Of a stretch of 55,378 bases of DNA, positions 1-8,326 are shown piece by piece; positions within the stretch are counted from its first letter, which is position 1, and each line of letters begins with the position of its first letter. The position numbers were made by a program, and so were the translations under genes. This DNA comes from Magnetospirillum sp. (GTDB taxonomy: Bacteria; Pseudomonadota; Alphaproteobacteria; Rhodospirillales; Magnetospirillaceae): the NCBI GenBank assembly GCA_016183945.1, contig JACPDP010000042.1, positions 1 to 55,378 on the forward strand. The letters run 5' to 3'. The notes under the pieces were generated by a model that had not been told where the DNA came from, made no database searches, and was given only the letters and a program-made list of their open reading frames with translations.

Positions 1-122
1 AACTACGCCAGGGCGCTGACATCCCTGTTCACCAGGGGCATCCGGCGAATCCAGACCTGCCTTCAGCGACTATGGTCGCTGCCGCCGCTCTGGCAGGTTT
101 GGATAAACTGATCTGTGGTGAG
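1..122. repeat. Left arm of a perfect 122-bp (or longer) inverted repeat flanking the locus
   Basis: Bases 1-122 are identical, base for base, to the reverse complement of 55242-55363. The match stops at 123, six bases beyond the stop codon of the last operon gene. It may continue to the left of the window, which starts exactly at the repeat. Within the arm, 51-61 pairs with 92-102 (one G-T wobble), enclosing a perfect 7-bp hairpin (64-70 with 75-81, loop TATG). A further 5-bp hairpin is at 23-27/33-37. No transposase frame is seen. Read outward from the locus, the outer part is a short open frame ending in TAG, so it could be the tail of a lost insertion-sequence gene. Its identity is unknown. 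Confidence 0.95.
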
Positions 123-128
123 GTAGTG

Positions 129-872
129 TCATTGGGGGCGTTGCGCCACCAGGATGACGTTCTTGCCCAGGGGGGGATGAAAGACGCGCTCGATCGCCGC
201 CGTCACCGGCTGGATCCAGCGGTCGTAGACCCGGACCAACTCGGGGTTGAAGTCGGTCCGGCCGCCCAGCGTGTTGACCAGATACCACGTCACGACGCCC
301 ACCACGTCCATGTATTGGCTCAGCCGCACCGTGAAGCCGGCGCGCTTGGCCATCTCCAGCAACTCGCCGCGGTGATAGCGGCGATAGTGGCCGTGCACCC
401 GATCCAGTTCGCTCATCAGGAACTTCATGGCGGGCACGAAGATCACGGCATGGCCGCCCGGTTTCAGCTTGCGGAACAGGTTGGCCATGGCGGCGACATC
501 GTTCTCGACATGCTCGAGGACGTTGACCAGCACGAAGGTGTCCACCGAGGCGTCGGGCAGGTCGACGAGATGCTGTTCAAGCATCTGGCCGTGGATGCGG
601 ACTTTGCCCTGGTCGGCGAATTTGGCGTGCAGCAGCCCGGTCAGGTTGGCGGAGGGCTCCACCAGGTCCAATCGCTCGGCATAGGGCAACAGCAGCCTGG
701 AGATGGAGCCGCAGCCTGGGCCGTATTCGATGATGTGGCCGCGCAGATACCCGGCGAAGCGATCGACGATCCACCTGTGGTAACGCGGCATGTCCGCCAA
801 GACTTCAAGGTCGCGGCCGTCATAGCTGACGTCTCCGCCGCCGTGCCCCGCTTGCTGTTCGTGATCGTCCAT
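129..872 (-). CDS. Class I SAM-dependent methyltransferase (last gene of the operon)
   Basis: This 247-aa protein has a Rossmann methyltransferase core. The SAM-binding glycine motif is IIEYGPGCGS near residue 48, and an acidic strand-2 end follows in LVEPSANL. A LVNVLEHVEND motif 4/5 region and KLKPGGHAVIF motif follow, which is the usual order of the Methyltransf_11/12/25 group. The ATG at 872 is the first start that gives a protein beginning just before the fold; a longer open frame upstream would run into the preceding gene. It lies 38 bp after gene 911-2617 and ends 6 bp from the left inverted repeat. It probably methylates a sugar or its lipid-linked intermediate. The substrate cannot be read from the sequence. 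Confidence 0.85.
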   Translation of the reverse strand: MDDHEQQAGHGGGDVSYDGRDLEVLADMPRYHRWIVDRFAGYLRGHIIEYGPGCGSISRLLLPYAERLDLVEPSANLTGLLHAKFADQGKVRIHGQMLEQHLVDLPDASVDTFVLVNVLEHVENDVAAMANLFRKLKPGGHAVIFVPAMKFLMSELDRVHGHYRRYHRGELLEMAKRAGFTVRLSQYMDVVGVVTWYLVNTLGGRTDFNPELVRVYDRWIQPVTAAIERVFHPPLGKNVILVAQRPQ

Positions 873-910
873 CGACTTTAATTTGTCCGGAAGGTTCAAG
901 GGAGTGGGTC

Positions 911-2617
911 TCACCGTAACTCGAGCACAACGAAACGGCCATGCTTGGCCCGCTCGGCCGGTCCGAAGGCCGCGGCGGCCTCGTCGGGCACCAGGAGCCG
1001 CACCTTCCGCGCGATCATGAATTGGCGGTCCGCCTCCGATACCGGCCGGCCGCCGTTCAAGGCGGCGAGCACGGAGTCGACGACGACCGGCCGCTTCAGC
1101 GCCTCGGTGAGCCGCTCCAGGGTGGGGGCTCGGCTGAACCCCATGAACGAGGCGCTGTTGAAGGCCGCCTTGCGCGCATGGGCGTTGAGGACCAGGGACG
1201 TCAGATAGCCCCGCCGGTCCGGCTTGTAGATGGCCAGCAGTTCGTACATGGGGTCGGCGCGAAGCTCGGCGATGCCGCGCCAGTCCAGGGCGGTCAGCGC
1301 CAGTTGGGGGCTGAACCGACCGGTCTCGGCCAATGCCACCCGATCCCAGGCCCAGCCGTAATACCCCGAGAAGCCCATCTGCATCGCGACCCAGGCCGCC
1401 ACCGCCACGGCGGGAGGCAGAAGCGGCAGGCGAGAGCCGCCGCAGCCCTCGGCCAGCCGGGCGAACCCGGCGCTGCGGCCCGCGGCGAAGCGCGGCAGCA
1501 GGGACGCGGCCACTGCCAGCACCGCCAGCGCGGTCGACAGCACCGAATGTGGGCTCAGGCCATGCAGGCCGACCAGCAGGCCGCCGCGTTCGCTGGGTCG
1601 CAGGCGCACCGCGGTGAGGATGCGGGCGCCGGCCACCAGATAGAACAGGAACACCGCGAAGCGCATCGAGCGGACCGGGCCGATATAGACCAACTGCGGC
1701 AACGGCAGCAGCGTCCACAGGCCGGCGGTAAAGGCGATGCTGACCAGCCACAGCATGGCGGCGGTCGCCACAAAGGCCCAGACCAGGCGACGGACATGCG
1801 CGGCATACGGCCGAACCAGCCAGGCGGTGGCCGCCAGGCTCGCCAGGAACATGGCATTGGGCAGCGGGCCATGCAGCAGGAAATTGCCGTCCCGGCCCTC
1901 GGTGTCGAGGTTGATGCGGGTGAGTTCCAGCATCACGTCATGGGGGGCGGAAATGCGGGTCTGGGTCAGGGCCATGACCGCCAGATAGGCCAGCGGCAGC
2001 AGGAACCACAAGGCCTTGCGCCAGCCCAGGTCGCGGCAGGCCAGCGCATAGAGCACGGCTGAGGGCAGCAGCAGGACGTTTTCCTTGGTGGCGAAGGCGT
2101 GCAGCGCCAGCAAGGCCATGCCGGCCCACTGGATGCGCTTTTCCAGCAGCAGCAGCAGGACCGTCATGGACAGCAGGTTGGTCAGCATGCTGGGAGAGCC
2201 CGGATGGATGGGCATCAGCACCGGCCATGCCGAACTGAGGATCTTGCGATCGACCATCAGCAGCAGGAGCACCGCCACCGCGGCCTGCCATGCCGAGAGC
2301 GCGAAATGGCGCCGCAGAATCAGGTGGGCGATCACGCTTCCGGCGGTTCCGACGCCAACCGCCGTCGCCAGCACCAGGATCTCGTTCTGCTGCAGCGCGA
2401 GGACCCTGTTGAGGGCGTAGATGACCGAGGAGGCGGACCAGAAACTTTGGCTGAGGTTGAAATCGGCGGCGGCGATCTCGGGGAAATAATAGGCGCTCAG
2501 CACATAGATATAATGTTCCGGCATGCCGCCGAAATGCAGGCCTGACAGGACGGCCGCGATGGCGGCCAGGGTGGCCACCGCAGCTTTGTCCGACCGGAGC
2601 GCTTCAACCCATCCCAT
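911..2617 (-). CDS. Polytopic membrane protein of unknown family
   Basis: The 568-aa protein is rich in hydrophobic segments from about residue 15 to 430, giving at least ten probable transmembrane helices, with a soluble C-terminal part of about 120 residues. An extracytoplasmic loop near residues 30-65 carries an HYIYVLSAYYFPE stretch, reminiscent of the acceptor loops of GT-C membrane glycosyltransferases. I see no diagnostic motif, so this is only a suggestion. It is followed by a methyltransferase and preceded, 12 bp upstream, by a family 2 glycosyltransferase of the polyprenyl-phosphate type. A job in transferring a lipid-linked sugar at the outer face of the inner membrane is plausible. 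O-antigen polymerase or a simple hypothetical membrane protein are alternatives. Confidence 0.75.
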   Translation of the reverse strand: MGWVEALRSDKAAVATLAAIAAVLSGLHFGGMPEHYIYVLSAYYFPEIAAADFNLSQSFWSASSVIYALNRVLALQQNEILVLATAVGVGTAGSVIAHLILRRHFALSAWQAAVAVLLLLMVDRKILSSAWPVLMPIHPGSPSMLTNLLSMTVLLLLLEKRIQWAGMALLALHAFATKENVLLLPSAVLYALACRDLGWRKALWFLLPLAYLAVMALTQTRISAPHDVMLELTRINLDTEGRDGNFLLHGPLPNAMFLASLAATAWLVRPYAAHVRRLVWAFVATAAMLWLVSIAFTAGLWTLLPLPQLVYIGPVRSMRFAVFLFYLVAGARILTAVRLRPSERGGLLVGLHGLSPHSVLSTALAVLAVAASLLPRFAAGRSAGFARLAEGCGGSRLPLLPPAVAVAAWVAMQMGFSGYYGWAWDRVALAETGRFSPQLALTALDWRGIAELRADPMYELLAIYKPDRRGYLTSLVLNAHARKAAFNSASFMGFSRAPTLERLTEALKRPVVVDSVLAALNGGRPVSEADRQFMIARKVRLLVPDEAAAAFGPAERAKHGRFVVLELR

Positions 2618-2629
2618 CTCTCGGCGGGC

Positions 2630-3379
2630 TCAGGTCTTGAAGCGCTGAAGCAGGATGGTCTGCAGGACGCCGATGACGTGGTGCGCGCGAATCTTCTTGC
2701 CCTCGGCATAAGTGCGCCCGTGGTAATTGACGGGGACCTCGTAACAGATGCGTCCCGCCCGCACCGCCGTGCAAAGAATTTCCGCATGCTGCTGCCAACC
2801 GAAGGTTCTCAGGGCAGTGGGATCGACCAATGAACGGCGGTACAGCAGGTAGCAGGAATAGATGTCGGAGAAGGTTGTATTATAAATGATATTGAAGAAC
2901 AACGTGATCAGGTGGTTCCCCATCTTGTGCCAGAAATAGACGACCCTGGTACAGGCGGGGGAGATGAAGCGGCTTCCCATGACCACATCGGCGGCGTGGT
3001 CCCGTATCGGCGCCAACAGCCTGCCGTAGTCAGCCGGGTCGTACTCAAGATCGGCGTCCTGGAACAGGATGAAATCACCCGTGGCGGCATCGAGGCCGTC
3101 CTTGACCGCGGCACCTTTGCCGCCATTGCCGGCTCGGCGGATGAAGCGGGTGTAAAGGTCGGGCCGCGAGGCGACAACCGCGGCGGTGGCATCCCGTGAA
3201 CCGTCGTCGATCACGATGATCTCAAAAGCGACGCCGTCGACCCGTTGGGCGGCGACCTTCTCCAGGACCGTGAGAATGGTGCCGTCCTCGTTGTAGACCG
3301 GGATGATGACACTGACACAGATCAATCCCGACCGGTTCTGGCTCACGCCGGGCCGGTCCAACACGGCTTGGGAGGTCAT
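2630..3379 (-). CDS. Family 2 glycosyltransferase, polyprenyl-phosphate sugar synthase-like
   Basis: The 249-aa GT-A protein starts its fold at VSVIIPVYNEDG (about residue 22). The nucleotide-binding IDDGS and the metal-binding FQDADLEYDP (D-x-D type) are present. NGGKGAAVK matches the dolichyl-phosphate mannose synthase subgroup. No membrane segment is evident. It is closely similar to the protein at 11541-12242 throughout, including the unusual YSCYLLYRR and YHGRTY-EGKKI blocks, so the two are paralogues. Its ATG overlaps the stop of a 25-codon upstream frame by 4 bp and has no clear Shine-Dalgarno of its own. Expected role: charging a lipid phosphate with a sugar, or adding a sugar to the glycan on the cytoplasmic face. 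Confidence 0.9.
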   Translation of the reverse strand: MTSQAVLDRPGVSQNRSGLICVSVIIPVYNEDGTILTVLEKVAAQRVDGVAFEIIVIDDGSRDATAAVVASRPDLYTRFIRRAGNGGKGAAVKDGLDAATGDFILFQDADLEYDPADYGRLLAPIRDHAADVVMGSRFISPACTRVVYFWHKMGNHLITLFFNIIYNTTFSDIYSCYLLYRRSLVDPTALRTFGWQQHAEILCTAVRAGRICYEVPVNYHGRTYAEGKKIRAHHVIGVLQTILLQRFKT

Positions 3380-3453
3380 GAGCGACGCATGCCGTACCCG
3401 GCGGGGTTCGGCGCCGACCGTATCGTCGAGGAGGTCAGGAACATGATCGTCAT
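3376..3453 (-). CDS. Possible 25-aa leader peptide coupled to the glycosyltransferase
   Basis: A short frame starts at ATG 3453 (MTIMFLTSST...) and ends with a TGA that overlaps the ATG of the glycosyltransferase by 4 bp, the same ATGA junction used all through this operon. The downstream gene lacks a visible ribosome binding site, which fits coupling. A weak AAAGG lies about 9 bp before this ATG. A promoter-like sequence lies upstream at 3493-3521. The peptide has no recognisable features, and a chance frame cannot be excluded. Confidence 0.4.
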   Translation of the reverse strand: MTIMFLTSSTIRSAPNPAGYGMRRS

Positions 3454-3492
3454 GGATGTGCCTTTGGCGGCCGGCCCAGTGAGGCCGAAGGT

Positions 3493-3521
3493 GTTATAGT
3501 CGCTTCCGGCCAATGGATTAA
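3493..3521 (-). promoter_or_regulatory. Possible internal sigma-70-type promoter
   Basis: In one of the wider gaps of the operon (3380-3554), the minus strand reads TTAATC (3521-3516), a 17-bp spacer, then TATAAC (3498-3493). The -10 matches consensus in 5 of 6 positions, but the -35 matches only 3 of 6. Transcription from it would give a leader of about 105 nt containing the 25-codon frame. Confidence 0.35.
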
Positions 3522-3554
3522 GCTCTTTTTCGGGCCGATGCCACCGGGCGCCCA

Positions 3555-5456
3555 TTATCGATCCAGGCAGCTCGGTTCGCCCAGCCGGTAGACATGGGAG
3601 GTGGCGGTGCCCCCTCCGGCATCGGGGGTCAGCGTCCGCGAGGCGGTGGTGCGGATTTGGAAGGTCTCGATCAGCTCCAGGCAGCCGCGATCGCGCAGGC
3701 GCTGCCACAGATGGAGGCCGGCCGGCGCGACCCCTTCCCCCGGTTCGGTGACCAGCAGATGGGTGACGCCGACGGCGCGGAGCTGTCGGTCGAAACGAAC
3801 CGGGTCGGACGCGTGCGGGCCGACGTCGACCCGGGCCTCCTGCACGAAGTGGGCGTAGAAGATGGGCACGTCGATCAGGTAGTTGAGCGGCCGCAGCACC
3901 AGGTAGATGCGGTCTGCCTGGGTAAGGTGGCGGTTGATCCATTGCACCGCCGTGTAGCCGGTGGTGTTGCGCCACAGGAAGGCGTCGCGCGACTCGCCGG
4001 TCAGCACATGGCGGGCGTAGTTCACCGTCAACACCGCCAGTCCGCCCAACTGCACCAGCAGCGTCACCGCCATGGCGCCGGCCAGCGGGCGGAGGCTTGC
4101 CCTGGCCGCCGCCCACCGATGGGCCGCCACCGCCACGCACGCCAGCAGCAGGGGATAGACCGGCACCACGCTGCGTACCCGCTGCGACGAGCCCAGCACG
4201 AACCACTCCACGTAGAACAGCGCCGTGATGGCGGCCGCCGGCAGCAACGCGGTCGCCCCCAGCCGGCGGCGGAAGCGCCACAGGCCGGCCAGCGCGAAGG
4301 GCAGGACCAGGAGCACGAATGGCCCCAGCCCGCTGCGCCCGGATTCGAAGACCGGCTTGCCCGCCAGGGTGGCGACAAAGGGATAGGCCAGCAGCCAGGT
4401 GAGGTTGATGGGGACCGCCCGCTCGTCGCTGGCGATGAAGGCGTTGAATTCGCGCTGACGCTCGACGGTCCAGCCGCTGGCGTCGAGATAGGGCACCAGC
4501 CCGTAGAGCATCGGGAAGAAGGGATCGCCGCTGTTGATCCAGTTCCACAGGTACCATTGGCTGCCGGCCGCCAGGGCCGCGATGGTGAATGCCAGCCCAT
4601 GCGCCAGCCAGCGGCGCTGGGCCAGCAGCACCAGACCGCAGGCGAGGGCGAATTCCAGCCCCAGCAGCTTGCCGGCCATGAAGAAGCCGGTGGCCACGCC
4701 GGCGAGGGCGGCGTGGCGCCGGCGGCCGCTGCCGAGCGCCTCGGCCGCCGAGGCCGCCGCCACCAGCACGAACAGGGCGTTGCGCACCTCGACCTGGCCG
4801 CTGCCGCCGCCGTACAGCATCGCCGGGGTGGTCAGGAGGACCAGCGTCAGTGCCAGGGCCCAGCGCCGGTCGAGGAAGCGGCAGGCGAAGGTGAAGAACA
4901 GGCCGCCGCACATCCAGGTGGACGCGATGGTCCACAGGGTCAGGGCCTGCTCGCCGCCCAGTCCGAGGGCGGTGGTGTAGGTCATGTGGATCAGCAGCGG
5001 CACGGCGCCGTCCATGGCGCGCGGCACGAAAAAGACTCTGCCGGCGCCAAGGAAGCGCTTGGGCAGATCGAAATGATAGGCCATCGAATCGGCGTCGGCC
5101 GGCGGCGACAGCCCTTGCAGCAGGTTGGCGAGCATGACCACTCCCAGGATGGCGATCAGCAGGGCCTCGGCCCGGCCGAAGCCGCCGTCCCGGCGCGGTG
5201 ACCGTGCCGGGGCGCCCCGGAACGCCACCAGCCCCATGGTTCCCGCCGCCAGCACTGCGGCGAGCGGGCCGGGGCTCAGCCGCCCGCCGATTCCGACGAA
5301 GAACGCCAGCCAGCCCAGGGTTCCCATGCCCAGTGCGAAGGCCCAGCACACCTGTTCGGCGCGGGTCAGCGTGGCGGCGATGCCGAACAGGCGCAGCATC
5401 GGCATGCCGAAGCCGATGCAGGCCAGCACCTGGAAGGCGACGGTCAGACCGCTCAT
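3555..5456 (-). CDS. GT-C-type polytopic membrane glycosyltransferase
   Basis: The 633-aa protein has roughly eleven hydrophobic helices followed by a soluble C-terminal domain of about 150 residues. After the second or third helix, an extracytoplasmic loop at residues 121-133 reads DADSMAYHFDLPK. Acidic residues in that position are the catalytic signature of GT-C enzymes of the ArnT/PMT (GT39/GT83) kind that use polyprenyl-phosphate sugars. The ATG at 5456 overlaps the TGA of the upstream amidotransferase fusion by 4 bp. The open frame continues further upstream, but only as antisense-like sequence of that gene. Likely function: transferring a sugar from a lipid carrier to the glycan or protein on the periplasmic side. 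The donor and acceptor are unknown. Confidence 0.75.
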   Translation of the reverse strand: MSGLTVAFQVLACIGFGMPMLRLFGIAATLTRAEQVCWAFALGMGTLGWLAFFVGIGGRLSPGPLAAVLAAGTMGLVAFRGAPARSPRRDGGFGRAEALLIAILGVVMLANLLQGLSPPADADSMAYHFDLPKRFLGAGRVFFVPRAMDGAVPLLIHMTYTTALGLGGEQALTLWTIASTWMCGGLFFTFACRFLDRRWALALTLVLLTTPAMLYGGGSGQVEVRNALFVLVAAASAAEALGSGRRRHAALAGVATGFFMAGKLLGLEFALACGLVLLAQRRWLAHGLAFTIAALAAGSQWYLWNWINSGDPFFPMLYGLVPYLDASGWTVERQREFNAFIASDERAVPINLTWLLAYPFVATLAGKPVFESGRSGLGPFVLLVLPFALAGLWRFRRRLGATALLPAAAITALFYVEWFVLGSSQRVRSVVPVYPLLLACVAVAAHRWAAARASLRPLAGAMAVTLLVQLGGLAVLTVNYARHVLTGESRDAFLWRNTTGYTAVQWINRHLTQADRIYLVLRPLNYLIDVPIFYAHFVQEARVDVGPHASDPVRFDRQLRAVGVTHLLVTEPGEGVAPAGLHLWQRLRDRGCLELIETFQIRTTASRTLTPDAGGGTATSHVYRLGEPSCLDR

Positions 5457-8326
5457 CGCCAGATCCCCAGGACCCGCAGCACCGGCCCGGCCAGTTCCTG
5501 GAACTGCCAGAGATAGGCCGTGGCCATGGCAGCTATCCACAGCCACAGCAGCAGCGCGAGGCGGCCGGGCGGCACCGGCGGGGCCACGGCCGCCAGGGTC
5601 TCCGCCAGATTGACCGGCAGCGCCGCCAGCACCGCCGCCATCCGGCCCCATCGCCTGGCGGCGCGGTGGGCGGCGAGGGACTCGTAGTGAACCACCGCCA
5701 GCCGCGTCAACCCCGCCGTCACCGCCGTCCGCCATCCCCTGCGGGCACGAAGTGCGGGCAGGTGGCGGCGGATGATGGCCATGTTGCACTCCCGGCGGCG
5801 GTCGGCCTGGCTGGTGATGCTGCCGGCGGTGATGTGGTAGCGGGTCAGCGCCCCGGCGAACACCGTGAACCGCCGCGAGCCGGCGATGGCCAGCCAAAGC
5901 GCGTAGTCCTGCCCGGACCGAAGGCGTTCGTCGAAGCCGCCGGCAGCCAGCACCGCTTCGCGCCGCGCTACCACCGTCGAGGTGGCGACGAAACCGCGCA
6001 CGAACAGGGCGGCATGGGGGTCGGCCGCCTGCCGGAAATGCCGGGCGCAGTCCATCACGCCCTCCCCCACCACCATGTCGTGCGAGACGAAGGCCAGGTC
6101 AGGGCTCAGTTCGGCCAGACTGGCCTCCAGCTTGCGGGGCAGCCACTCGTCGTCGGCGTCGAGGAAGGCCAGGACCGCTCCCGAGGACAGCCGGATGGCG
6201 TGGTTGCGGGCCGCGCCGGCGCCGAGCTGGTCCTGGCGGGCGACGATCAGGCGGATCTCCCCCAGCAGCGGCCGGCAGGCCTCGGCCGCGGCGATTGTTT
6301 CGTCGTCGGAACCATCATCGACGACGACGATCTCGGCCGGCCTCACCGATTGCGCCGCCACCGAGGCCACCGCCCGCCCGATGGTGGCGGCGGCGCGAAA
6401 GGCCGGCATGATGACGGAGACCTGGAGCGCGGGCGTCCCGCCCGCCAAGGAAGGAGCGGGCGGGACGCCCGCGCTCCCCGAGAAGGCTTCTCCCTCGCCG
6501 TGAAGCCGGATCACCAGCTCCAGCATCAGCAGGGCATAGACGCGGTGGCCGTGGCGCTCGGGGTCGGCGAGCAGGTGGCCGATGCCCTCCTCGGTCCACC
6601 AGCCGCGCTCGATGGCGCGGGAGGAGCACAGCAGTCCGCGCGCCATGGCGCCCAGCTCGCCCGTCATCCAGGCCGGCACCGGCGAGGCGAAGCCCTGCTT
6701 GGGGGCGTCGAGCAGTTCGGCCGGCAGGAAGGGTGCCGCCATGGCCCGCTCCAGCGCCTTGGCGCGGCCGCCGGCGGCGCGGATGTGCGGCGGCACCGCC
6801 AGGGCGGCCTCCACCAGGCGGTGGTCGAGGAAGGGGACGCGGCCCTCGACGCTGGCCGCCATGGTGGTGCGGTCGAGCAGCAGCAGCAGGTCCTCGGGCA
6901 GGTAGCTGTTGAGGTCGGCGTAAAGGGCGCCGCTGTCGGCGTCGCCGTCCCACTCGGCGAAGTGCAGAGCCTGGGCCGCCGCCACCCCCGGCAGGCGGCA
7001 GCCCATCAGGGCGCGGATGGGGGCGGGGAACAGGGTGGAGTGGTCGTGCAGATAGCCGCCGCGGTCGGCCGCGAACTTCTCCGCCCGCGCCAGCCGCCAG
7101 GCGGTCATCGGCTCGGCCAGCCCTTGCGCCATCCGCCGCAGCGGGCGCGGCAGCCGCAGGTAGTTCGCTTCGACGGGAAGCTGGAAATAGCGGCCGTAGC
7201 CGGCGAACAGCTCGTCGCCGCCGGTACCGTTCAGGGCCACCCGCACCTCGGCGCCCAGCACGTCCTCGATCAGCTGGTTGGGCAGCAGGCTGGCGTCCGA
7301 CAGCGGTTCGTCGCAGTGCCAGGCCAGCCGGGGCAGGTGGCGGGCGACGTCGCCGGACGACAGGTCGAACACCTGGTGCCGGGTGCCGTAGCGCGCGGCC
7401 ACCAAGGCGGCAAGGGGGCTTTCGTCGACCGCTGCGCCCTCGAAACGAACCGTGTAGGTGTTGAGTGGCCGGTCGAGCCGGCGGGCGGCCAGCGCCACCA
7501 TCAGCCCCGAATCGATGCCGCCCGACAGCAGCGCCCCCAGGGCCACGTCGGAGCGGAGCTGCAGCCCCACCGCATCGTCCAGCAGGGCGGTGAGATGGTC
7601 GCGCACCCCCTCGGCATCGGTGGGGATGCCCTCGGCCGGTTGTGCCCGCCAATAGCGCTCGACGCCGATCCTGCCGTCGGCTTCGATTTCCAGCAGATGC
7701 CCGGGCGGCAGCTTGGCGACGCCGGTCCACAGGGTGGCGGGGGCGGGCACGTAGCCATGGGCGAGGTACTGCGCCACCGCCGCCTCGTCCACCGCCGGCT
7801 GAATCATTCCGGTTGCGAACAGGGCCTTGACCTCGGAGGCGAAGGCCAGCCCGCCATTGGCCAGCCTGGCCCAGTACAGCGGTTTGATGCCCAGCCGGTC
7901 GCGCACCAGGGTGAGGCGGTGCCGCTGGCGGTCATAGAGCGCCAGCCCATACATGCCGTTGAGGCGGTGGACGAAGCCCTTGCCCAACTGCGCGGCCAGC
8001 GGCAGCACCACCTCCATGTCGCCCTGGGTGCGCCAGCGGTAGCCGGCCTGCTCGCGGCGCAGTTCCAGGTAGTTGTAGACCTCGCCGTTGCCCATCAGCA
8101 CCCGGGACACGCCATTGGCGCCGTCGCCCTCGACGATGGGCTGGTCGCCGGTGGCGAGGTCGATGATGGCCAGCCGAGCGAAGCCGCACAGGTAGCGGCG
8201 GTCCGGGCTCTCCCACCTGCCGGTGCCGTCCGGGCCGCGATGGCGCATGGCGGCCAGTGCCGCCGTCAGATCGGTTGCCGGCGGCCGGGCGCCTTGGGGG
8301 GTGAAGAGACCGACCAGCCCGCACAT
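5453..8326 (-). CDS. Fusion: glutamine-dependent asparagine synthetase (AsnB-like) amidotransferase + family 2 glycosyltransferase
   Basis: The product is 957 aa. Residues 1-615 form an AsnB-type enzyme: nucleophilic Cys2 after the initiator Met (MCGLVG), RHRGPDG, GEVYNYLEL and the ATP-pyrophosphatase loop SGGIDS near residue 265. AsnB homologues in polysaccharide loci commonly amidate uronic acids. From about residue 635 a GT2 domain begins (VSVIMPAF, VVDDGSDD, FLDADDEW), ending in a hydrophobic tail. The 17-19 residues between the domains (GVPPA...GGTPAL) are encoded by a perfect palindromic repeat at 6424-6477, exactly where an AsnB would normally stop. The two genes were probably joined by that insertion. 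The start is fixed by Cys2 and by a 1-bp TGATG overlap with the upstream gene; a longer upstream frame is discarded. Confidence 0.9.
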   Translation of the reverse strand: MCGLVGLFTPQGARPPATDLTAALAAMRHRGPDGTGRWESPDRRYLCGFARLAIIDLATGDQPIVEGDGANGVSRVLMGNGEVYNYLELRREQAGYRWRTQGDMEVVLPLAAQLGKGFVHRLNGMYGLALYDRQRHRLTLVRDRLGIKPLYWARLANGGLAFASEVKALFATGMIQPAVDEAAVAQYLAHGYVPAPATLWTGVAKLPPGHLLEIEADGRIGVERYWRAQPAEGIPTDAEGVRDHLTALLDDAVGLQLRSDVALGALLSGGIDSGLMVALAARRLDRPLNTYTVRFEGAAVDESPLAALVAARYGTRHQVFDLSSGDVARHLPRLAWHCDEPLSDASLLPNQLIEDVLGAEVRVALNGTGGDELFAGYGRYFQLPVEANYLRLPRPLRRMAQGLAEPMTAWRLARAEKFAADRGGYLHDHSTLFPAPIRALMGCRLPGVAAAQALHFAEWDGDADSGALYADLNSYLPEDLLLLLDRTTMAASVEGRVPFLDHRLVEAALAVPPHIRAAGGRAKALERAMAAPFLPAELLDAPKQGFASPVPAWMTGELGAMARGLLCSSRAIERGWWTEEGIGHLLADPERHGHRVYALLMLELVIRLHGEGEAFSGSAGVPPAPSLAGGTPALQVSVIMPAFRAAATIGRAVASVAAQSVRPAEIVVVDDGSDDETIAAAEACRPLLGEIRLIVARQDQLGAGAARNHAIRLSSGAVLAFLDADDEWLPRKLEASLAELSPDLAFVSHDMVVGEGVMDCARHFRQAADPHAALFVRGFVATSTVVARREAVLAAGGFDERLRSGQDYALWLAIAGSRRFTVFAGALTRYHITAGSITSQADRRRECNMAIIRRHLPALRARRGWRTAVTAGLTRLAVVHYESLAAHRAARRWGRMAAVLAALPVNLAETLAAVAPPVPPGRLALLLWLWIAAMATAYLWQFQELAGPVLRVLGIWR
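6424..6477. repeat. 54-bp REP-like palindrome inside the AsnB-GT2 fusion gene
   Basis: A perfect 22-bp inverted repeat, 6424-6445 against 6456-6477, is separated by 10 bases (6446-6455). The arm GGAGCGCGGGCGTCCCGCCCGC recurs exactly at 33351-33372, and a related core is at 52680-52696. All bases lie in an open frame, giving GVPPA...GGTPAL, which matches the reading of widespread repetitive elements that get translated when they land in genes. Confidence 0.9.

Noticed and set aside
1..122. Left repeat arm as an intrinsic terminator for the operon
   Set aside because: The stems are not followed by a run of T on the minus strand, and an identical arm sits upstream of the operon promoter.
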